From the NCBI RefSeq assembly GCF_017751145.1, contig NZ_CP046640.1:3266137-3330136 (forward strand): a stretch of 64,000 nucleotides of DNA, in the 5' to 3' direction. Origin of the DNA: Iocasia fonsfrigidae. GTDB lineage: Bacteria > Bacillota > Halanaerobiia > Halanaerobiales > DTU029. Under the pieces are notes generated by a model. It had not been told where the DNA came from. It did no database searches and saw only the letters and a program-made list of their open reading frames with translations. Below, one piece after another: positions 11,010-23,498 of this stretch. Made by a program: the position numbers and the translations under genes. Each line of letters opens with the position of its first letter. Position 1 is the first letter of the stretch.

Positions 11010-13079
11010 TTAGTCTCCCATAATTTCTTCTGCAATACTCTTAGGTGCAGGTTCATAATGAGAGAACTGCATTGTATAGGTAGCACGCCCCTGTGTTTTA
11101 GAACGCAGATCTGTTGCATATCCAAACATCTCAGATAAGGGTACAAATGACTTTACAACCTGGGCTGTTGCCCTCGGCTCCATACCCTGTACCTGTCCAC
11201 GGCGTCCATTAAGGTCACCAATAACATCACCCATGTATTCTTCTGGAACAACAACCTCAACCTTCATAACAGGCTCTAGAATCACAGGTCTAGCCTTTTT
11301 AGCTGCCTCTTTAAATCCTATTGAACCAGCAATTTTAAAGGCCATTTCTGAAGAATCAACCTCATGATAACTACCATCATTTAAGCTAACCTTCAGGTCA
11401 ACCATTGGATAACCAGCTAGAACACCATTTTCCATGGCTTCTATGATACCAGACTCAACAGCAGGAATGTATTCCCGTGGAATCGAACCACCAACAATAT
11501 TATTTTCAAATTCAAAGCCTCCACCTTCACCGAGTGGTTCAATGTCAATAACTACATGACCATATTGCCCCCGACCACCAGACTGACGAACAAATTTACC
11601 ATGGACACCATTTACCTTTTTAGATATTGTCTCACGATAAGCAACCTGTGGTTTACCAATATTGGCATCAACTTTAAATTCCCTTAATAGACGGTCAACT
11701 ATTATCTCCAGGTGTAATTCACCCATCCCCTTAATAATAGTCTGACCAGTTTCTTCATCAGTCTTAACTTTGAAAGTAGGATCCTCTTCAGCCAGACGCT
11801 GTAATGCCATACCAAGTTTATCCTGGTCAGCTTTACTCTTCGGTTCAATAGCTACATCAATAACTGGTTCAGGGAATTCCATTGCCTCTAATATAATGGG
11901 ATTATCTTCATCACAAAGTGTATCCCCAGTAGTAGTGTTTTTTAAACCTACAGCTGCAGCCAGGTCACCAGCATGAACAGAATCTCTTTCTTCACGGTGA
12001 TTAGCATGCATCTGCAAAATACGTCCAACCCTCTCTCTCTTACCTTTGGTTGAGTTAAAAACATATGAACCAGCCTCAAGTACACCTGAATATGACCTGA
12101 AAAAGGCCAGTTTTCCTACATAAGGGTCTGCCATAATTTTAAAGGCCAGGGCAGAAAAAGGTTCATCATCACTGGCTTTCCTGACTGCTTCCTCTTCACT
12201 ATTGGGGTCTATTCCTTCAACTGGAGGTACATCCAGTGGTGAAGGTAAATAGTCAATAATAGAATCAAGTAATAATTGAACACCCTTATTTTTAAAAGCA
12301 GAGCCACAATAAACAGGAATCAAACTAACATTAATAACCTCTTCCCTGATAATATCCTTCAGGTCTTCAGCCTTAATCTCTTCACCTTCAAGATATTTCA
12401 TCATCAATTCATCATTTTTTTCTGCCAGGGATTCTATTAGGTTTTCTCTGTATTTTTCAGCCTTTTCCTGGTATTCCTCAGGGATAGCTGTCCTTTCATA
12501 GTTTACACCAAGATCATCTTCATATATGACTGCATCCATATTAACAAGATCGATAACACCTCTAAAATCATCTTCCTTACCAATAGGGAGTTGAAATGGT
12601 ACTGCATTAGCACCTAATCTCTCTTTCATCATATCTAAGACCTGGTAAAAATCAGCACCCATTCTATCCATTTTATTTACAAAAGCAATTCTGGGGACTT
12701 TATATTTATCAGCCTGCCGCCAGACAGTCTCCGACTGGGGTTCAACACCACCTACAGAACAAAATAATGCAATAGCACCATCAAGAACACGGAGTGACCT
12801 CTCAACCTCTACAGTAAAGTCCACGTGTCCGGGCGTATCTATAATATTTATACGATTTTCCTTCCATTGACAGGTAGTCGCTGCTGAGGTAATAGTTATG
12901 CCCCGCTCCTGTTCTTGCTCCATCCAGTCCATTACAGCGGCTCCATCATGAACTTCTCCCATCTTATGGACCCTTCCTGTATAATAAAGGATCCTCTCAG
13001 TGGTTGTAGTTTTCCCAGCATCTATATGAGCCATAATACCAATATTACGAGTTTTATTAAGCGGAAATTGACGGGCCAT
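11010..13079 (-). CDS. fusA: Elongation factor G
   Basis: EF-G, the GTPase that drives translocation; 689 residues, normal length. It has P-loop AHIDAGKT at about residues 17-24, DTPGHVDF near 81 and NKMDR near 135, followed by domains II-V ending with the [12 protein letters not shown] segment. It is the canonical type, located between rpsG and tuf. Confidence 0.98.
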   Translation of the reverse strand: MARQFPLNKTRNIGIMAHIDAGKTTTTERILYYTGRVHKMGEVHDGAAVMDWMEQEQERGITITSAATTCQWKENRINIIDTPGHVDFTVEVERSLRVLDGAIALFCSVGGVEPQSETVWRQADKYKVPRIAFVNKMDRMGADFYQVLDMMKERLGANAVPFQLPIGKEDDFRGVIDLVNMDAVIYEDDLGVNYERTAIPEEYQEKAEKYRENLIESLAEKNDELMMKYLEGEEIKAEDLKDIIREEVINVSLIPVYCGSAFKNKGVQLLLDSIIDYLPSPLDVPPVEGIDPNSEEEAVRKASDDEPFSALAFKIMADPYVGKLAFFRSYSGVLEAGSYVFNSTKGKRERVGRILQMHANHREERDSVHAGDLAAAVGLKNTTTGDTLCDEDNPIILEAMEFPEPVIDVAIEPKSKADQDKLGMALQRLAEEDPTFKVKTDEETGQTIIKGMGELHLEIIVDRLLREFKVDANIGKPQVAYRETISKKVNGVHGKFVRQSGGRGQYGHVVIDIEPLGEGGGFEFENNIVGGSIPREYIPAVESGIIEAMENGVLAGYPMVDLKVSLNDGSYHEVDSSEMAFKIAGSIGFKEAAKKARPVILEPVMKVEVVVPEEYMGDVIGDLNGRRGQVQGMEPRATAQVVKSFVPLSEMFGYATDLRSKTQGRATYTMQFSHYEPAPKSIAEEIMGD

Positions 13080-13127
13080 CTATTTCCCCCTCCCTTCTTA
13101 TAGTTATAATCTTATATATATCTAATA

Positions 13128-13595
<468 letters not shown>

Positions 13596-13609
13596 CTAGC
13601 TTCCCTCCT

Positions 13610-13981
13610 TTACTTAGGTCTCTTTACTCCATATTTAGATCTTCCCTGTTTGCGGTCATCAACACCGGCAGTATCAAGGGCACCTCTAACAATATGATAC
13701 CTTACACCAGGCAAGTCTTTAACCCTTCCGCCGCGTACAAGAACAACAGAGTGTTCCTGTAAATTATGTCCAATCCCAGGGATATATGCAGTAACTTCAA
13801 TCCCGTTAGTTAATCTTACACGGGCTACCTTTCTAAGGGCTGAGTTAGGTTTTTTAGGGGTTGCCGTATAAACCCTGGTACAGACCCCTCTCTTCTGCGG
13901 TGAATTCTGTAAAGCAGGTGCAGATTTTTTCTTACTAACCTTTTTACGACCCTTACGGACTAATTGACTAATTGTTGGCAT
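13610..13981 (-). CDS. rpsL: Ribosomal protein uS12
   Basis: Decoding-centre protein S12, 123 residues from [12 protein letters not shown]. The loops [17 protein letters not shown] and [16 protein letters not shown], where streptomycin-resistance changes map in other bacteria, are present with the common lysine at TPKKPNS. The ATG at 13981 has GGAGGTG in front of it. Confidence 0.97.
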   Translation of the reverse strand: MPTISQLVRKGRKKVSKKKSAPALQNSPQKRGVCTRVYTATPKKPNSALRKVARVRLTNGIEVTAYIPGIGHNLQEHSVVLVRGGRVKDLPGVRYHIVRGALDTAGVDDRKQGRSKYGVKRPK

Positions 13982-13999
13982 AAGCACACCTCCTTCCAG

Positions 14000-14248
14000 T
14001 TATTTCAATAATGCAGCACAAGCAGCTGAAACATCTATACCACAAGCCCTGCCCAGTTTTAACTTGCTCTCAACCTTTTCTACTGATAAATTATTCTTTC
14101 TACTTGCCTCTATAAGTTTAGTCTTTATATGTTTATCAATATCTTCAGCAATAAATATTTTAGCTGCTTTACCATTATTAATGACATGTAATGTCTGCTT
14201 TGTACCAACAACTTTATTCTTCTGTTTGGCCAGCTCTGTCAGTACCAT
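14000..14248 (-). CDS. L7Ae-family RNA-binding protein (YbxF/L7Ae-like)
   Basis: A small protein of 82 residues from MVLTELAKQKN. The L7Ae/L30e/S12e/Gadd45 fold is suggested by VVGTKQTLHVINNGKAAKIFIAEDID and LGRACGIDVSAACAALLK. Its homologues (YbxF/RplGB in Bacillus) bind kink-turn RNA. It is the first gene of the str operon, 18 bp before rpsL. The longer start at 14269 is less likely because CAGGAGGAGA lies just before 14248. Confidence 0.9.
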   Translation of the reverse strand: MVLTELAKQKNKVVGTKQTLHVINNGKAAKIFIAEDIDKHIKTKLIEASRKNNLSVEKVESKLKLGRACGIDVSAACAALLK

Positions 14249-14292
14249 TACATCTCCTCCTGAAGACATCTTTTACTAACACACACTTAAGT

Positions 14293-14321
14293 ATTTTAAC
14301 ACCTTTACCAGTCTATGTCAA
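14293..14321 (-). promoter_or_regulatory. Sigma-A-type promoter of the str operon
   Basis: Reading the minus strand, TTGACA (14316-14321) is followed after 17 bp by TAAAAT (14293-14298), about 45 bp upstream of the L7Ae-like gene start. This is a near-consensus housekeeping promoter for L7Ae-like-rpsL-rpsG-fusA-tuf. Confidence 0.8.
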
Positions 14322-14331
14322 CAAAAATTTA

Positions 14332-14357
14332 TTTAATTAGTATTAATACTAATTAAA
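14332..14357. repeat. Perfect 26-bp palindrome upstream of the str promoter
   Basis: The sequence is perfectly self-complementary around 14344/14345 and consists almost wholly of A and T, with one G and one C. It lies about 10 bp upstream of the -35 box of the str promoter and downstream of the rpoC hairpin. It could be a protein-binding site or part of the rpoC 3' end. Confidence 0.7.
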
Positions 14358-14373
14358 ATATCAAACATACTAT

Positions 14374-14395
14374 ACGGGGGGTTTTTACCCCCCGC
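14374..14395 (-). terminator. GC-rich hairpin after rpoC
   Basis: A stem of seven to eight mostly G-C pairs (CGGGGGGT / ACCCCCCG) with a short A-rich loop, about 30 bp after the rpoC stop. The downstream sequence is AT-rich but lacks a clean U-run, so terminator strength is uncertain. Confidence 0.5.
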
Positions 14396-14424
14396 CTCTA
14401 TGAATAGCAATACTTAAACTACTA

Positions 14425-17400
14425 TCACTCTGCTTCTTCAACAATCTCATCTATTAAATTTTCCATAGGCAGCTCATTCTCATCAAGCATATCAATAGAA
14501 CGGTAACGCCTCATACCAGTACCTGCCGGTATTAACTGCCCAATAATAACATTTTCCTTTAATCCCATTAATGAATCAACCTTACCTTCCAGCGAGGCTT
14601 CTGTTAAGACCCTTGTTGTTTCCTGGAAGGAAGCAGCAGATAGAAAACTATCTGTTGCCAGTGAAGCCTTAGTAATACCAAGCAATTCCGACTTATATGT
14701 GGCGGTCTGACCACCATTTTCAGCTATCTTACGATTAACTTCTCTTACCTCATACCTATTTACCAGACTTCCAGGCAGAAAATCTGTATCCCCTGGTTTA
14801 ATAATCTTAAGCTTCCTCATCATCTGTCTAATAATAACCTCAATATGTTTATCATTTATCTCAACACCCTGTGAACGGTAAACATTTTGAACCTCTTCCA
14901 GGAGATAATTTTGTACCTCACTCTCTCCTTTAACCTTTAATAAAACACTAGGATCCATAGGCCCTTCAGTCAATTTATCACCTGCATAGACCATCTGCCC
15001 ATCTTTTACGCTTATCTGAGAACCATATGGAATCTGATAGGTTTTTTTCTTACCGTCATCATCTTCAATAACAATCCGGCGGCTATTTTTCTTACTGATT
15101 ATTTTAACATAACCAGTTTTTTCAGTAATAATCGCCTGACCCTTAGGTGTCCTACCTTCAAACAACTCTTCTACCCTGGGTAGACCCTGGGTGATATCAT
15201 CCCCAGCAACACCTCCAGTATGGAAGGTACGCATGGTGAGCTGTGTCCCCGGTTCACCAATTGACTGAGCTGCTATTATTCCAATTGATTCACCAATATC
15301 AACTAATTTACCAGTAGCCAGGTTTCTACCATAACACTTGCGGCAAACCCCATGTTTGCTTTCACAGTTTAAGACAGACCTGATTTTTACTGCTTCAATA
15401 CCTGCCTGATCAATTTCTTTCATACTGTCACGTGTAATTACTTCATTTCTTTCTACAATAAACTCTCCTGTTATGGGATGAATAATATCTTCAGCGGCAG
15501 TTCTACCAATACATCTTTCAGCCAGGGTCTCAATAGCCTCTTTACCCTTGCCGCCAATAGACTCTACCAAAGTGCTCTGCTCTGTTCCACAGTCATCTTC
15601 CCTGATAATCACATCCTGCGAAACATCAACCAGACGTCTGGTTAAATAACCGGAATCAGCTGTCCTGATAGCTGTATCAGCCAGACCCTTTCTGGCACCA
15701 TGGGTTGATATGAAAAACTCCATAACATTTAATCCTTCCCGGAAACTTGAGCGAATAGGAACATCAAGTATCCGACCTGAAGGATCTGCCATTAACCCAC
15801 GCATACCAGCCAGCTGTGATATCTGCGATCTATTACCACGGGCACCAGAATCAGCCATGACAGAAATATTATTGTCTTTTTCTAGATGAGCAATTAAAGC
15901 ATTTGTCACATCATCTTTAGCCTTATTCCAGATGTCTACTACTTTTTGGTATCTTTCATTATCAGTAATAGCCCCTCTGCGGTAGTGCTGCTCTATATTA
16001 TGAACCTCTTCTTCAGCCCTATTTAATATATCTTCTTTACTGGCAGGGATAGCAGCATCACTTACAGCAATCGATATCCCTGAACGAGTAGCAAAATCAT
16101 AGCCTAAGGCCTTAATATTATCCAGAGCACGGGCTGTTTTGGTATTTCCAAACCTCTCCTGCAGGTCAGAGATCATCTCGCCAAGTCCACTTTTACCAAT
16201 CTGTTCATTTATATATTCCATTTCTGCCGGTAGGGCCTCATTAAAAATAACCCGACCGATTGACGTCTCGATTATTTTCCCATCTAACCTAACCTTAACA
16301 TTGGCCTGTAGATTAACCTTACCTGTATCATAGGCCTTAATCGCCTCGGAGGCAGAGGAAAACTCTTTACCTTCCCCAACTGCTCCCTCTGTAACAGTTG
16401 TCAGGTAATATATACCCAGAACCATATCCTGGGTAGGGACTGTGATTGGATGTCCATCAGATGGTGTCAATAGATTGGTAGTTGATAACATTAATAACCT
16501 GGCCTCTGTCTGGGCTTCAGCAGATAAAGGAACATGAACCGCCATCTGATCACCATCAAAATCAGCGTTATAGGCAGTACAGACCAGGGGATGTAGTTTA
16601 ATGGCCTTACCTTCAACCAGTATCGGCTCAAAGGCTTGAATGCCGAGTCTATGTAAAGTAGGAGCCCTGTTCAGTAAGACAGGATGGTCCTGAATAACCT
16701 CTTCCAGTACACCCCACACCTCATCATTTACATTCTCAACCATCCGCTTGGCATTCTTTATATTATGTGCTAAGCCTTTATCAACCAGGCCTTTCATGAC
16801 AAATGGTTTAAAAAGCTCTAAAGCCATCTTTTTAGGTAGACCACACTGATGGAGTTGCAAATCCGGTCCTACTACAATAACAGATCTCCCTGAATAATCT
16901 ACCCTTTTACCGAGCAGGTTCTGACGGAAACGGCCCTGTTTACCTTTCAACATATCACTTAGTGATTTGAGCGGACGGTTCCCGGCACCTGTAACCGGTC
17001 TACCCCTCCTACCATTATCAATCAAGGCATCAACTGCTTCCTGCAGCATTCTCTTTTCATTTCTAATAATAATTTCAGGTGCTCCCAGATCAAGTAATCT
17101 CTTCAATCTATTATTACGGTTAATAACACGCCTGTATAAGTCATTCAAATCAGAGGTTGCAAACCTACCCCCATCAAGCTGGACCATAGGTCTAAGGTCA
17201 GGGGGAATTACCGGGATAACATTTAAGACCAACCAAGAGGGATAAATTGATGAATTATTTAACCCATCAAGAACCTCTAATCTCCTGATGGCCCTTTTGC
17301 GGCGCTGCCCAGTTGATTCCTTAACCTCCTTTTTAAGCATCTTAACCTCATTATTTATATCTATTTTAGTAAGTAATTTCCGTACTGCTTCTGCCCCCAT

Positions 17401-17907
17401 CTCAGCTTTGAAACTATTACCATATTTACTGTATGCCTCTCTATATTCACTCTCATTTAGTAACTGTTTCTCACTTAATGGGGTTTCCCCTGGGTCTATT
17501 ACAATATAGGAGACAAAATAAATAACCTTTTCCAATGCCCTTGGTGACATGTCAAGTATTAAACCCAAGCGACTAGGAATGCCTTTAAAATACCATATAT
17601 GGGTACACGGAGCCGCTAATTCAATATGACCCATGCGTTCACGGCGGACCTTGGAACGGGTTACTTCTACACCACAGCGGTCACAGACAACTCCTTTATA
17701 CCTCACCCTTTTATATTTACCACAATGACACTCATAATCCTTGGTCGGGCCGAATATCTTTTCACAGAAAAGCCCATCCTTTTCCGGTTTTAATGTTCTA
17801 TAATTTATAGTTTCGGGTTTTTTAACTTCCCCCCTTGACCAGTCGCGAATCTGTTCTGGAGAGGCAACACTAATTTTCATTGAATCAAAATTATTAACGT
17901 TGAACAA
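14425..17907 (-). CDS. rpoC: RNA polymerase beta' subunit
   Basis: Largest RNA polymerase subunit, 1160 residues, which is short as in many Firmicutes. It shows the N-terminal zinc ribbon [19 protein letters not shown] at about residues 59-77, the catalytic metal loop NADFDGD near 450, the bridge/trigger region [22 protein letters not shown], and a second zinc cluster ([11 protein letters not shown]). The start is probably TTG at 17907, after GGGGAGAA. It follows rpoB by 24 bp. Confidence 0.98.
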   Translation of the reverse strand: MFNVNNFDSMKISVASPEQIRDWSRGEVKKPETINYRTLKPEKDGLFCEKIFGPTKDYECHCGKYKRVRYKGVVCDRCGVEVTRSKVRRERMGHIELAAPCTHIWYFKGIPSRLGLILDMSPRALEKVIYFVSYIVIDPGETPLSEKQLLNESEYREAYSKYGNSFKAEMGAEAVRKLLTKIDINNEVKMLKKEVKESTGQRRKRAIRRLEVLDGLNNSSIYPSWLVLNVIPVIPPDLRPMVQLDGGRFATSDLNDLYRRVINRNNRLKRLLDLGAPEIIIRNEKRMLQEAVDALIDNGRRGRPVTGAGNRPLKSLSDMLKGKQGRFRQNLLGKRVDYSGRSVIVVGPDLQLHQCGLPKKMALELFKPFVMKGLVDKGLAHNIKNAKRMVENVNDEVWGVLEEVIQDHPVLLNRAPTLHRLGIQAFEPILVEGKAIKLHPLVCTAYNADFDGDQMAVHVPLSAEAQTEARLLMLSTTNLLTPSDGHPITVPTQDMVLGIYYLTTVTEGAVGEGKEFSSASEAIKAYDTGKVNLQANVKVRLDGKIIETSIGRVIFNEALPAEMEYINEQIGKSGLGEMISDLQERFGNTKTARALDNIKALGYDFATRSGISIAVSDAAIPASKEDILNRAEEEVHNIEQHYRRGAITDNERYQKVVDIWNKAKDDVTNALIAHLEKDNNISVMADSGARGNRSQISQLAGMRGLMADPSGRILDVPIRSSFREGLNVMEFFISTHGARKGLADTAIRTADSGYLTRRLVDVSQDVIIREDDCGTEQSTLVESIGGKGKEAIETLAERCIGRTAAEDIIHPITGEFIVERNEVITRDSMKEIDQAGIEAVKIRSVLNCESKHGVCRKCYGRNLATGKLVDIGESIGIIAAQSIGEPGTQLTMRTFHTGGVAGDDITQGLPRVEELFEGRTPKGQAIITEKTGYVKIISKKNSRRIVIEDDDGKKKTYQIPYGSQISVKDGQMVYAGDKLTEGPMDPSVLLKVKGESEVQNYLLEEVQNVYRSQGVEINDKHIEVIIRQMMRKLKIIKPGDTDFLPGSLVNRYEVREVNRKIAENGGQTATYKSELLGITKASLATDSFLSAASFQETTRVLTEASLEGKVDSLMGLKENVIIGQLIPAGTGMRRYRSIDMLDENELPMENLIDEIVEEAE

Positions 17908-17931
17908 GGGTCATTCTCCCCTTTCTATAAT

Positions 17932-20900
17932 TTATTCTTCTTCCTCATCAGAGTCATTAGTTAAATCCATATCTAAACCAAGCTTTTTAGCTGTATCATT
18001 AAAATCATCATCTTCCTCAGCTATCTGTAATTCCTCTTCATCCTCAGTATATATCTTGGCATCTAACCCCAGACTCTGCATTTCTTTTATTAAAACCTTG
18101 AAGGATTCTGGTATACCGGGTTCAGGCACATTTTCACCTTTAACAATAGCCTCATATGTCTTCACCCTACCGACAACATCATCAGACTTGACTGTTAACA
18201 TCTCCTGCAAGGTATAGGCAGCACCATAGGCCTCCAGTGCCCACACCTCCATTTCACCAAAACGCTGACCACCAAACTGGGCTTTACCACCAAGCGGCTG
18301 CTGGGTAACAAGTGAATACGGTCCTGTTGAACGGGCATGTATTTTATCATCAACCAGGTGATGTAGTTTAAGGATATACATATAACCAACAGTTACTCTT
18401 TTATCAAAAGGCTCACCAGTTCGCCCATCGTAAAGAACCGTTTTACCATCACGGCTGAGACCAGCTTCCTCCAGTTTATCCTCCACCTCATCTTCACGGG
18501 CACCATTAAAGACTGGTGTTTCAATATATAAACCAAGTGCCTTGGCCGCCATTCCTAAATGGGTCTCCAGCACCTGACCAATATTCATTCTGGAGGGAAC
18601 ACCAAGTGGGTTAAGAACTATCTCAACAGGTTCTCCATTGGGCATGAACGGCATATCTTCTTCAGGTAGTATCCTGGAGATAACACCCTTATTCCCGTGA
18701 CGACCTGCCATTTTATCACCAACAGAAATTTTCCGTTTAGTAGCAATATAAACCCGTACAAGTCTATTTACACCTGGTTTTAATTCATCACCATTTTCGC
18801 GGGAAAAGACTTTAACATCAACTACAATACCTTCTTCACCATGGGGCACCTTCAAAGAAGTATCCCGGACCTCTCTGGCCTTTTCACCAAAAATAGCCCT
18901 GAGTAATCTTTCTTCAGCAGACAACTCTGTCTCACCCTTTGGTGTGACCTTGCCAACCAGTATATCGCCCTCTTTTACCTCTGCTCCAACACGGATAATA
19001 CCCCTTTCGTCAAGATTCTTAAGGGCTGATTCCCCTACATTAGGGATATCCCTGGTTATTTCCTCCGGACCCAGTTTAGTATCCCGGGCTTCAGCTTCAT
19101 GTTCCTCAATATGGACAGAGGTAAAAGCATCTTCTTTAACAAGTCTTTCACTGATCAAAATAGCGTCCTCGTAATTATAACCTTCCCAGGGCATAAAAGC
19201 GATTAATGTATTACGGCCTAAAGCAAGCTCTCCTTTATTAGTTGAGGGTCCATCAGCAATAATATCACCGGCTTCTACCACATCCCCCTTACGGACAATA
19301 GGGCGTTGATTGACACAACTACCCTGATTAGAACGTTTAAACTTAAGCAATTTGTAACTATCAACATTACCCTCATCTGTTTTGATCAAAACCTTATCAC
19401 CTGATACCTTAACAACGGTTCCAGAGTTTTTAGCAACAATAACGGCACCAGAATCTTTAGCACTCTTATATTCCATTCCCGTACCCACAATAGGTGCATC
19501 AGGAATTAATAAGGGAACAGCCTGTCTCTGCATATTAGCACCCATTAAGGCCCTATTAGCATCATCATTTTCCAGAAAGGGTATTAAGGCAGCGGATACA
19601 CCAACAAGTTGTTTTGGTGAGACATCCATATAATCGACATTTTTGGGTAATGCTTCTAATATCTCGCCCCTGCGTCTGGCCAGAACAAACTCATGTTTAA
19701 AGTTACCATCCTCATCTATAGGTTCATTGGCCTGGGCAACAGTATAATTATCTTCTTCATCAGCTGTTAAATACTCAATCTCATCGGTTGCTTTCCCATC
19801 AATAACTCTGCGGTAAGGAGTCTCTAAAAACCCAAATTCATTTGTACGGGCATATGACCCCATAGAACCAATCAGCCCAATGTTTGGTCCTTCAGGTGTC
19901 TCAATAGGACAGATCCTACCATAATGAGAATGGTGAACATCCCTGACTTCAAAGCCAGCCCTGTCCCTACTTAAACCTCCAGGACCAAGTGCACTCAAAC
20001 GACGCTTATGTGTCAGTTCAGAAAGTGGATTGGTTTGGTCCATAAATTGTGATAACTGACTACTACCAAAGAACTCCTGAATAGAAGCAACAACTGGACG
20101 GGTATTTATCAAGGCTTGAGGTGTAACAACATCTATATCCTGAATTGTCATCCTCTCTTTTACTACCCTCTCCATTCTTGATAAACCAATTCTAAACTGG
20201 TTTTGCAATAATTCCCCAACCGTCTTTAACCTTCTATTACCCAAGTGATCAATATCATCTATATTAAATTCCGGGTGATTATCAATTAACTTAAGAAGAT
20301 ATCTAACTGTTTCCACGATATCTCTCTTATCAAGGCATCTCCTGGCAGGATCAATATCCAACTTGAGTTTTTTATTTAGTTTGTATCTACCAACTGCAGC
20401 CATATCATACCGTTTAGGGTCAAAGAAAAGGGAGTTTATTAGATTCTTCGAACTCTCTACTGTCGGCGGTTCACCAGGTCTAAGCCTTTTATATAATTCA
20501 ATTAAGGCCTCATCTTCTGAATCAGTATTATCCCTTTCAATAGTATCCTGAATAACCTCATAATTATCAAAAATATCAAGTAATTCTGCATCACTACCAT
20601 AACCAAGGGCCCTAAATAAGACAGTAGAAGGCATCTTTCTTGTTCTATCTACCCTCACTGAAACAATTCTCTTTTTATCATATTCAAATTCTATCCAGGC
20701 ACCCCTGTTAGGAATAAGGTTAGCAGAAATAAGCCGGCGACCATCCTTTGTCCTTTCTTCATCAAAATAAACACCTGAAGAACGGATCAACTGGTTGACA
20801 ACAACCCTTTCTGCTCCATTAATTATAAATGTCCCCTTATCAGTCATTAAAGGGAAGTCCCCCATAAAGACTTCCTGCTCTTTTACCTCACCTGTCTCCT

Positions 20901-21186
20901 TATTAATTAGTCTTACTTTTACCTGTAAGGGAGCCGAATAGGTAGCATCCCTGTCACGGCATTCATCAATCTGATAATCCGGTTCATCCAGATAATAATC
21001 TACAAATTCCAGGATTAAATTTTCCGAAAAATCTTCAATTGGTGTTATTTCATTAAAGACCTCTTTTAATCCCTGTTCCAGAAACCATTCATACGAATTA
21101 AGTTGTGTCCTTATTAAATCAGGCACAACCTGTGCATCTTTGATTTTGGCAAAACTATATCTCTTCCTCTTTAAAACATTTGCCAT
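17932..21186 (-). CDS. rpoB: RNA polymerase beta subunit
   Basis: Beta subunit, 1084 residues. The rifampicin pocket ([32 protein letters not shown]), the [19 protein letters not shown] region and the C-terminal clamp ([25 protein letters not shown]) are all normal. It ends in a very acidic tail. It is transcribed from its own promoter at 21489-21517 behind a leader of about 290 bases. Confidence 0.98.
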   Translation of the reverse strand: MANVLKRKRYSFAKIKDAQVVPDLIRTQLNSYEWFLEQGLKEVFNEITPIEDFSENLILEFVDYYLDEPDYQIDECRDRDATYSAPLQVKVRLINKETGEVKEQEVFMGDFPLMTDKGTFIINGAERVVVNQLIRSSGVYFDEERTKDGRRLISANLIPNRGAWIEFEYDKKRIVSVRVDRTRKMPSTVLFRALGYGSDAELLDIFDNYEVIQDTIERDNTDSEDEALIELYKRLRPGEPPTVESSKNLINSLFFDPKRYDMAAVGRYKLNKKLKLDIDPARRCLDKRDIVETVRYLLKLIDNHPEFNIDDIDHLGNRRLKTVGELLQNQFRIGLSRMERVVKERMTIQDIDVVTPQALINTRPVVASIQEFFGSSQLSQFMDQTNPLSELTHKRRLSALGPGGLSRDRAGFEVRDVHHSHYGRICPIETPEGPNIGLIGSMGSYARTNEFGFLETPYRRVIDGKATDEIEYLTADEEDNYTVAQANEPIDEDGNFKHEFVLARRRGEILEALPKNVDYMDVSPKQLVGVSAALIPFLENDDANRALMGANMQRQAVPLLIPDAPIVGTGMEYKSAKDSGAVIVAKNSGTVVKVSGDKVLIKTDEGNVDSYKLLKFKRSNQGSCVNQRPIVRKGDVVEAGDIIADGPSTNKGELALGRNTLIAFMPWEGYNYEDAILISERLVKEDAFTSVHIEEHEAEARDTKLGPEEITRDIPNVGESALKNLDERGIIRVGAEVKEGDILVGKVTPKGETELSAEERLLRAIFGEKAREVRDTSLKVPHGEEGIVVDVKVFSRENGDELKPGVNRLVRVYIATKRKISVGDKMAGRHGNKGVISRILPEEDMPFMPNGEPVEIVLNPLGVPSRMNIGQVLETHLGMAAKALGLYIETPVFNGAREDEVEDKLEEAGLSRDGKTVLYDGRTGEPFDKRVTVGYMYILKLHHLVDDKIHARSTGPYSLVTQQPLGGKAQFGGQRFGEMEVWALEAYGAAYTLQEMLTVKSDDVVGRVKTYEAIVKGENVPEPGIPESFKVLIKEMQSLGLDAKIYTEDEEELQIAEEDDDFNDTAKKLGLDMDLTNDSDEEEE

Positions 21187-21488
21187 TTTTGCACCCCCAG
21201 GAAAACTCTTCTTATAATATTATTTAAAGCAGGTTTATAAAGCCCGCTGGTTAAACATCTATAAGGAATCAAGTCTTAATATTAACTTGTTAATTAAAAT
21301 TACAAAAAAAATCTATATTTATAGTATAAACCTAAGAGATTATATATATACATTTATTATTGAGATAAGATTTATAAACATAATTGCTAATCTATTTTAT
21401 TATGCACTATTTTTCCAATAAAACCCCAGGCATTTAAGCTCTAAGCATAAAACAACCATTTTATCAACCTATGTATCGACAATTAATA
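21187..21488 (-). promoter_or_regulatory. Long untranslated leader of rpoB
   Basis: Between the rpoB promoter and the ATG are about 290 bp of AT-rich DNA with no supportable gene. A small hairpin (GCGGG ... CCTGC, around 21225-21248) and several AT-only inverted repeats are visible. The ribosome binding site before rpoB is CTGGGGGTG. The leader may control rpoBC expression, but I see no known riboswitch or protein-binding motif. Confidence 0.5.
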
Positions 21489-21517
21489 ATGTTATCATAA
21501 TTAAATCTGCTTGTCAA
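21489..21517 (-). promoter_or_regulatory. Promoter of rpoBC
   Basis: On the minus strand TTGACA (21512-21517) is separated by 17 bp from TAACAT (21489-21494). It stands directly after the rplL terminator, so rpoBC can be expressed separately from rplJL. Confidence 0.75.
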
Positions 21518-21548
21518 GATAATTTTTACCTCTCCTGATCTTAAGATA

Positions 21549-21592
21549 TAAAAAAGCATCCTGATTCCAGAACCAGAATGCTTTTTGGTTTT
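21549..21592 (-). terminator. Terminator after rplL
   Basis: Reading the minus strand, AAAAAGCATTCTG pairs with CAGGATGCTTTTT (one G-U pair) around a 10-base loop and runs into a T-rich stretch. It lies 26 bp after the rplL stop and probably works as an attenuator between rplJL and rpoBC. Confidence 0.85.
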
Positions 21593-21617
21593 CAAAAAAG
21601 TATTTTATTAAATGAAA

Positions 21618-21989
21618 CTATTTTAATTCTACAGTAGCACCTGCTTCTTCAAGTTTAGCCTTCATTTCTTCAGCCTCATCTTTACTGACACCCGCTTTAA
21701 CATTTTGAGGTGCATCATCAACTACAGCTTTAGCATCTTTAAGACCTAAACCAGTAATTTCACGAACTGCTTTAATTACATTAATCTTCTTGCCGCCTAC
21801 TTCAGCAAGGAAGACATCAAATTCTGTCTTTTCTTCTTCCTGACCAGCACCACCAGCACCAGGTGCAGCTGCCATAGCTACAGGTGCAGCTGCGCTAACA
21901 CCAAATTTTTCCTCTAATTCCTCAACAAGTTCTGCTAATTCTAAAACACTCATTTCCTCAATTGCTTTAATTAAATCTTCTTTATTCAT
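21618..21989 (-). CDS. rplL: Ribosomal protein bL12 (L7/L12)
   Basis: Stalk protein L7/L12, 123 residues. It has an N-terminal dimerisation helix, the alanine/glycine-rich hinge near residues 35-50, and a C-terminal factor-binding domain with [24 protein letters not shown]. It binds translation factors on the stalk together with L10, which is encoded just upstream. Confidence 0.97.
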   Translation of the reverse strand: MNKEDLIKAIEEMSVLELAELVEELEEKFGVSAAAPVAMAAAPGAGGAGQEEEKTEFDVFLAEVGGKKINVIKAVREITGLGLKDAKAVVDDAPQNVKAGVSKDEAEEMKAKLEEAGATVELK

Positions 21990-22012
21990 AATAAATAACC
22001 CCCTAAAATTTT

Positions 22013-22528
22013 TTAAGCCTTTTGCTCTTTAATTTGGTTCAATACCTGAACCAGTCCACGTAGATTACCCTGTAATACATTAACCAATCCTGTAATCGGC
22101 GATTTCATGCCTGCCAGCAGCAGTGCCAGGAGTTGTTCACGAGGCGGTATTTCTGCTAGAGATTTAACCTTATCCAGACTAATAATTTGCCCATTAAGTG
22201 AACCACCTTTAATCTCTAATTCCTCATTCTCCTTAGCAAAATCAACTAATACCTTTGCCGGTGATACGGCATCTTCCAACCCAAAAGCAACTGCTGTTGG
22301 TCCAGTAAAATACTCATTAATATCTTCAAGCTCTGCCTTCTGAGCAGCTATTCTTGCCAGCGTATTTTTTACTACTTTGTACTCAACACCCGCTTCCCTG
22401 AGTTGCTTACGCAGCTCAGTTATTGCTGCTACATCAAGTCCTTTATAATCAGTTACTACCATCGACTTTGCCGAAGTCATTTTCTCAATAAGCTCTTCTA
22501 CAAAAGCCTCTTTTTCAGGCCTTGCCAA
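22013..22528 (-). CDS. rplJ: Ribosomal protein uL10
   Basis: Stalk base protein L10, 171 residues from a TTG start at 22528 (reading [17 protein letters not shown]). AAGGGGGTGA lies directly upstream. Earlier in-frame starts would extend into the structured leader and are rejected. The family segment [37 protein letters not shown] is present. L10 with L12 typically represses its own operon through the leader. Confidence 0.93.
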   Translation of the reverse strand: MARPEKEAFVEELIEKMTSAKSMVVTDYKGLDVAAITELRKQLREAGVEYKVVKNTLARIAAQKAELEDINEYFTGPTAVAFGLEDAVSPAKVLVDFAKENEELEIKGGSLNGQIISLDKVKSLAEIPPREQLLALLLAGMKSPITGLVNVLQGNLRGLVQVLNQIKEQKA

Positions 22529-22544
22529 AATATTCACCCCCTTG

Positions 22545-22670
22545 AAACCACTTAGACAATAAAAAAACCCACCCATAGACAGGCAGGAGCAATCATATCT
22601 AAACAGATATATTACAACATAACCTCGGTAGGAAATTAAGTCATTATGACACCTACTGTCTATGGTCAAC
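22545..22670 (-). ncRNA. L10-type leader of rplJL
   Basis: The transcript between the promoter and rplJ begins with CCATAGACAG (22656-22665), which is perfectly complementary to CTGTCTATGG (22573-22582). Between these arms lies CCGAGGTTA, typical of the L10 leader. The 3' arm also overlaps a smaller hairpin, CCTGCC...GGTGGG, followed by a run of seven U. The layout matches the ribosomal-protein leader bound by L10/L12, with two competing pairings near the U-run. Confidence 0.7.
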
Positions 22671-22690
22671 ATATTTTATTTTGCTAATTC

Positions 22691-22720
22691 ATAATACCAT
22701 AGTTGTATAAAAAATGTCAA
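22691..22720 (-). promoter_or_regulatory. Promoter of rplJL
   Basis: TTGACA (22715-22720, minus strand) lies 18 bp from TATTAT (22691-22696). It begins directly after the rplA stop and would start transcription just ahead of the first arm of the L10 leader. Confidence 0.75.
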
Positions 22721-22727
22721 TTTTATT

Positions 22728-23435
22728 TTATCTACCGATAAGGGTCATTATATCAGAGGTGTTCGCTCTGATTCCAGGTCCCATGGTGGAAGAAAGTACA
22801 ACACTCTTTAAATATTTCCCTTTAGCAGCAGATGGTCTTTCCCTCACTAAGGCATCCATAATAACCTTAAAATTTTCAAGTAATTCATCTTCAGAAAAAG
22901 ACACTTTACCAACTGGAAGATGTACTATTCCGGTTTTATCAACACGGTATTCTATCTTACCAGCCTTGATTTCCTTAACAGCCTTGGCAATATCAAAAGT
23001 TACTGTGCCGGCTTTAGGATTTGGCATTAATCCCTGTGGTCCCAATACACGGCCAAGTTTACCAACAATACTCATCATATCAGGTGTAGCAACCGCAACA
23101 TCAAAATCAAGCCAGCCGCCTTCAATCTTCTCGGCCAACTCTTCAGCACCCACTTCATCAGCACCGGCTTCCTCGGCTTCTTTAACCTTTTCACCTTTAG
23201 CAAATACTATAACCTTTACTTCTTTACCTGTACCATTTGGCAAAACTACAGTACCCCTGATGTTCTGGTCAGCATGTTTTGGATCAACACCCAACCTGAC
23301 AGCAACCTCGACTGTTTCATCAAATTTAGCTGAGGAAACTTCTTTAACAAGTCCCAGCGCTGTTTTGGCATCATATAGTTTCTCTATATCAATTTTTTCT
23401 AGTGTTTCTTTAAACCTCTTACTATGTTTTGGCAT
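22728..23435 (-). CDS. rplA: Ribosomal protein uL1
   Basis: L1 stalk protein, 235 residues, which helps release deacylated tRNA from the E site. Typical segments are [21 protein letters not shown] and [15 protein letters not shown]. It follows rplK by 63 bp in the usual order. Confidence 0.97.
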   Translation of the reverse strand: MPKHSKRFKETLEKIDIEKLYDAKTALGLVKEVSSAKFDETVEVAVRLGVDPKHADQNIRGTVVLPNGTGKEVKVIVFAKGEKVKEAEEAGADEVGAEELAEKIEGGWLDFDVAVATPDMMSIVGKLGRVLGPQGLMPNPKAGTVTFDIAKAVKEIKAGKIEYRVDKTGIVHLPVGKVSFSEDELLENFKVIMDALVRERPSAAKGKYLKSVVLSSTMGPGIRANTSDIMTLIGR

Positions 23436-23498
23436 ACTCTAACGCCTCCTTGTGGTTAAACGGATTAGATTATAAATCCTCCCACTTAATTTTAAATT

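Noticed and set aside
22714-23442. A 242-codon open frame on the plus strand
   Set aside because: It is the antisense of rplA, which has clear homology; no ribosome binding site or recognisable protein.
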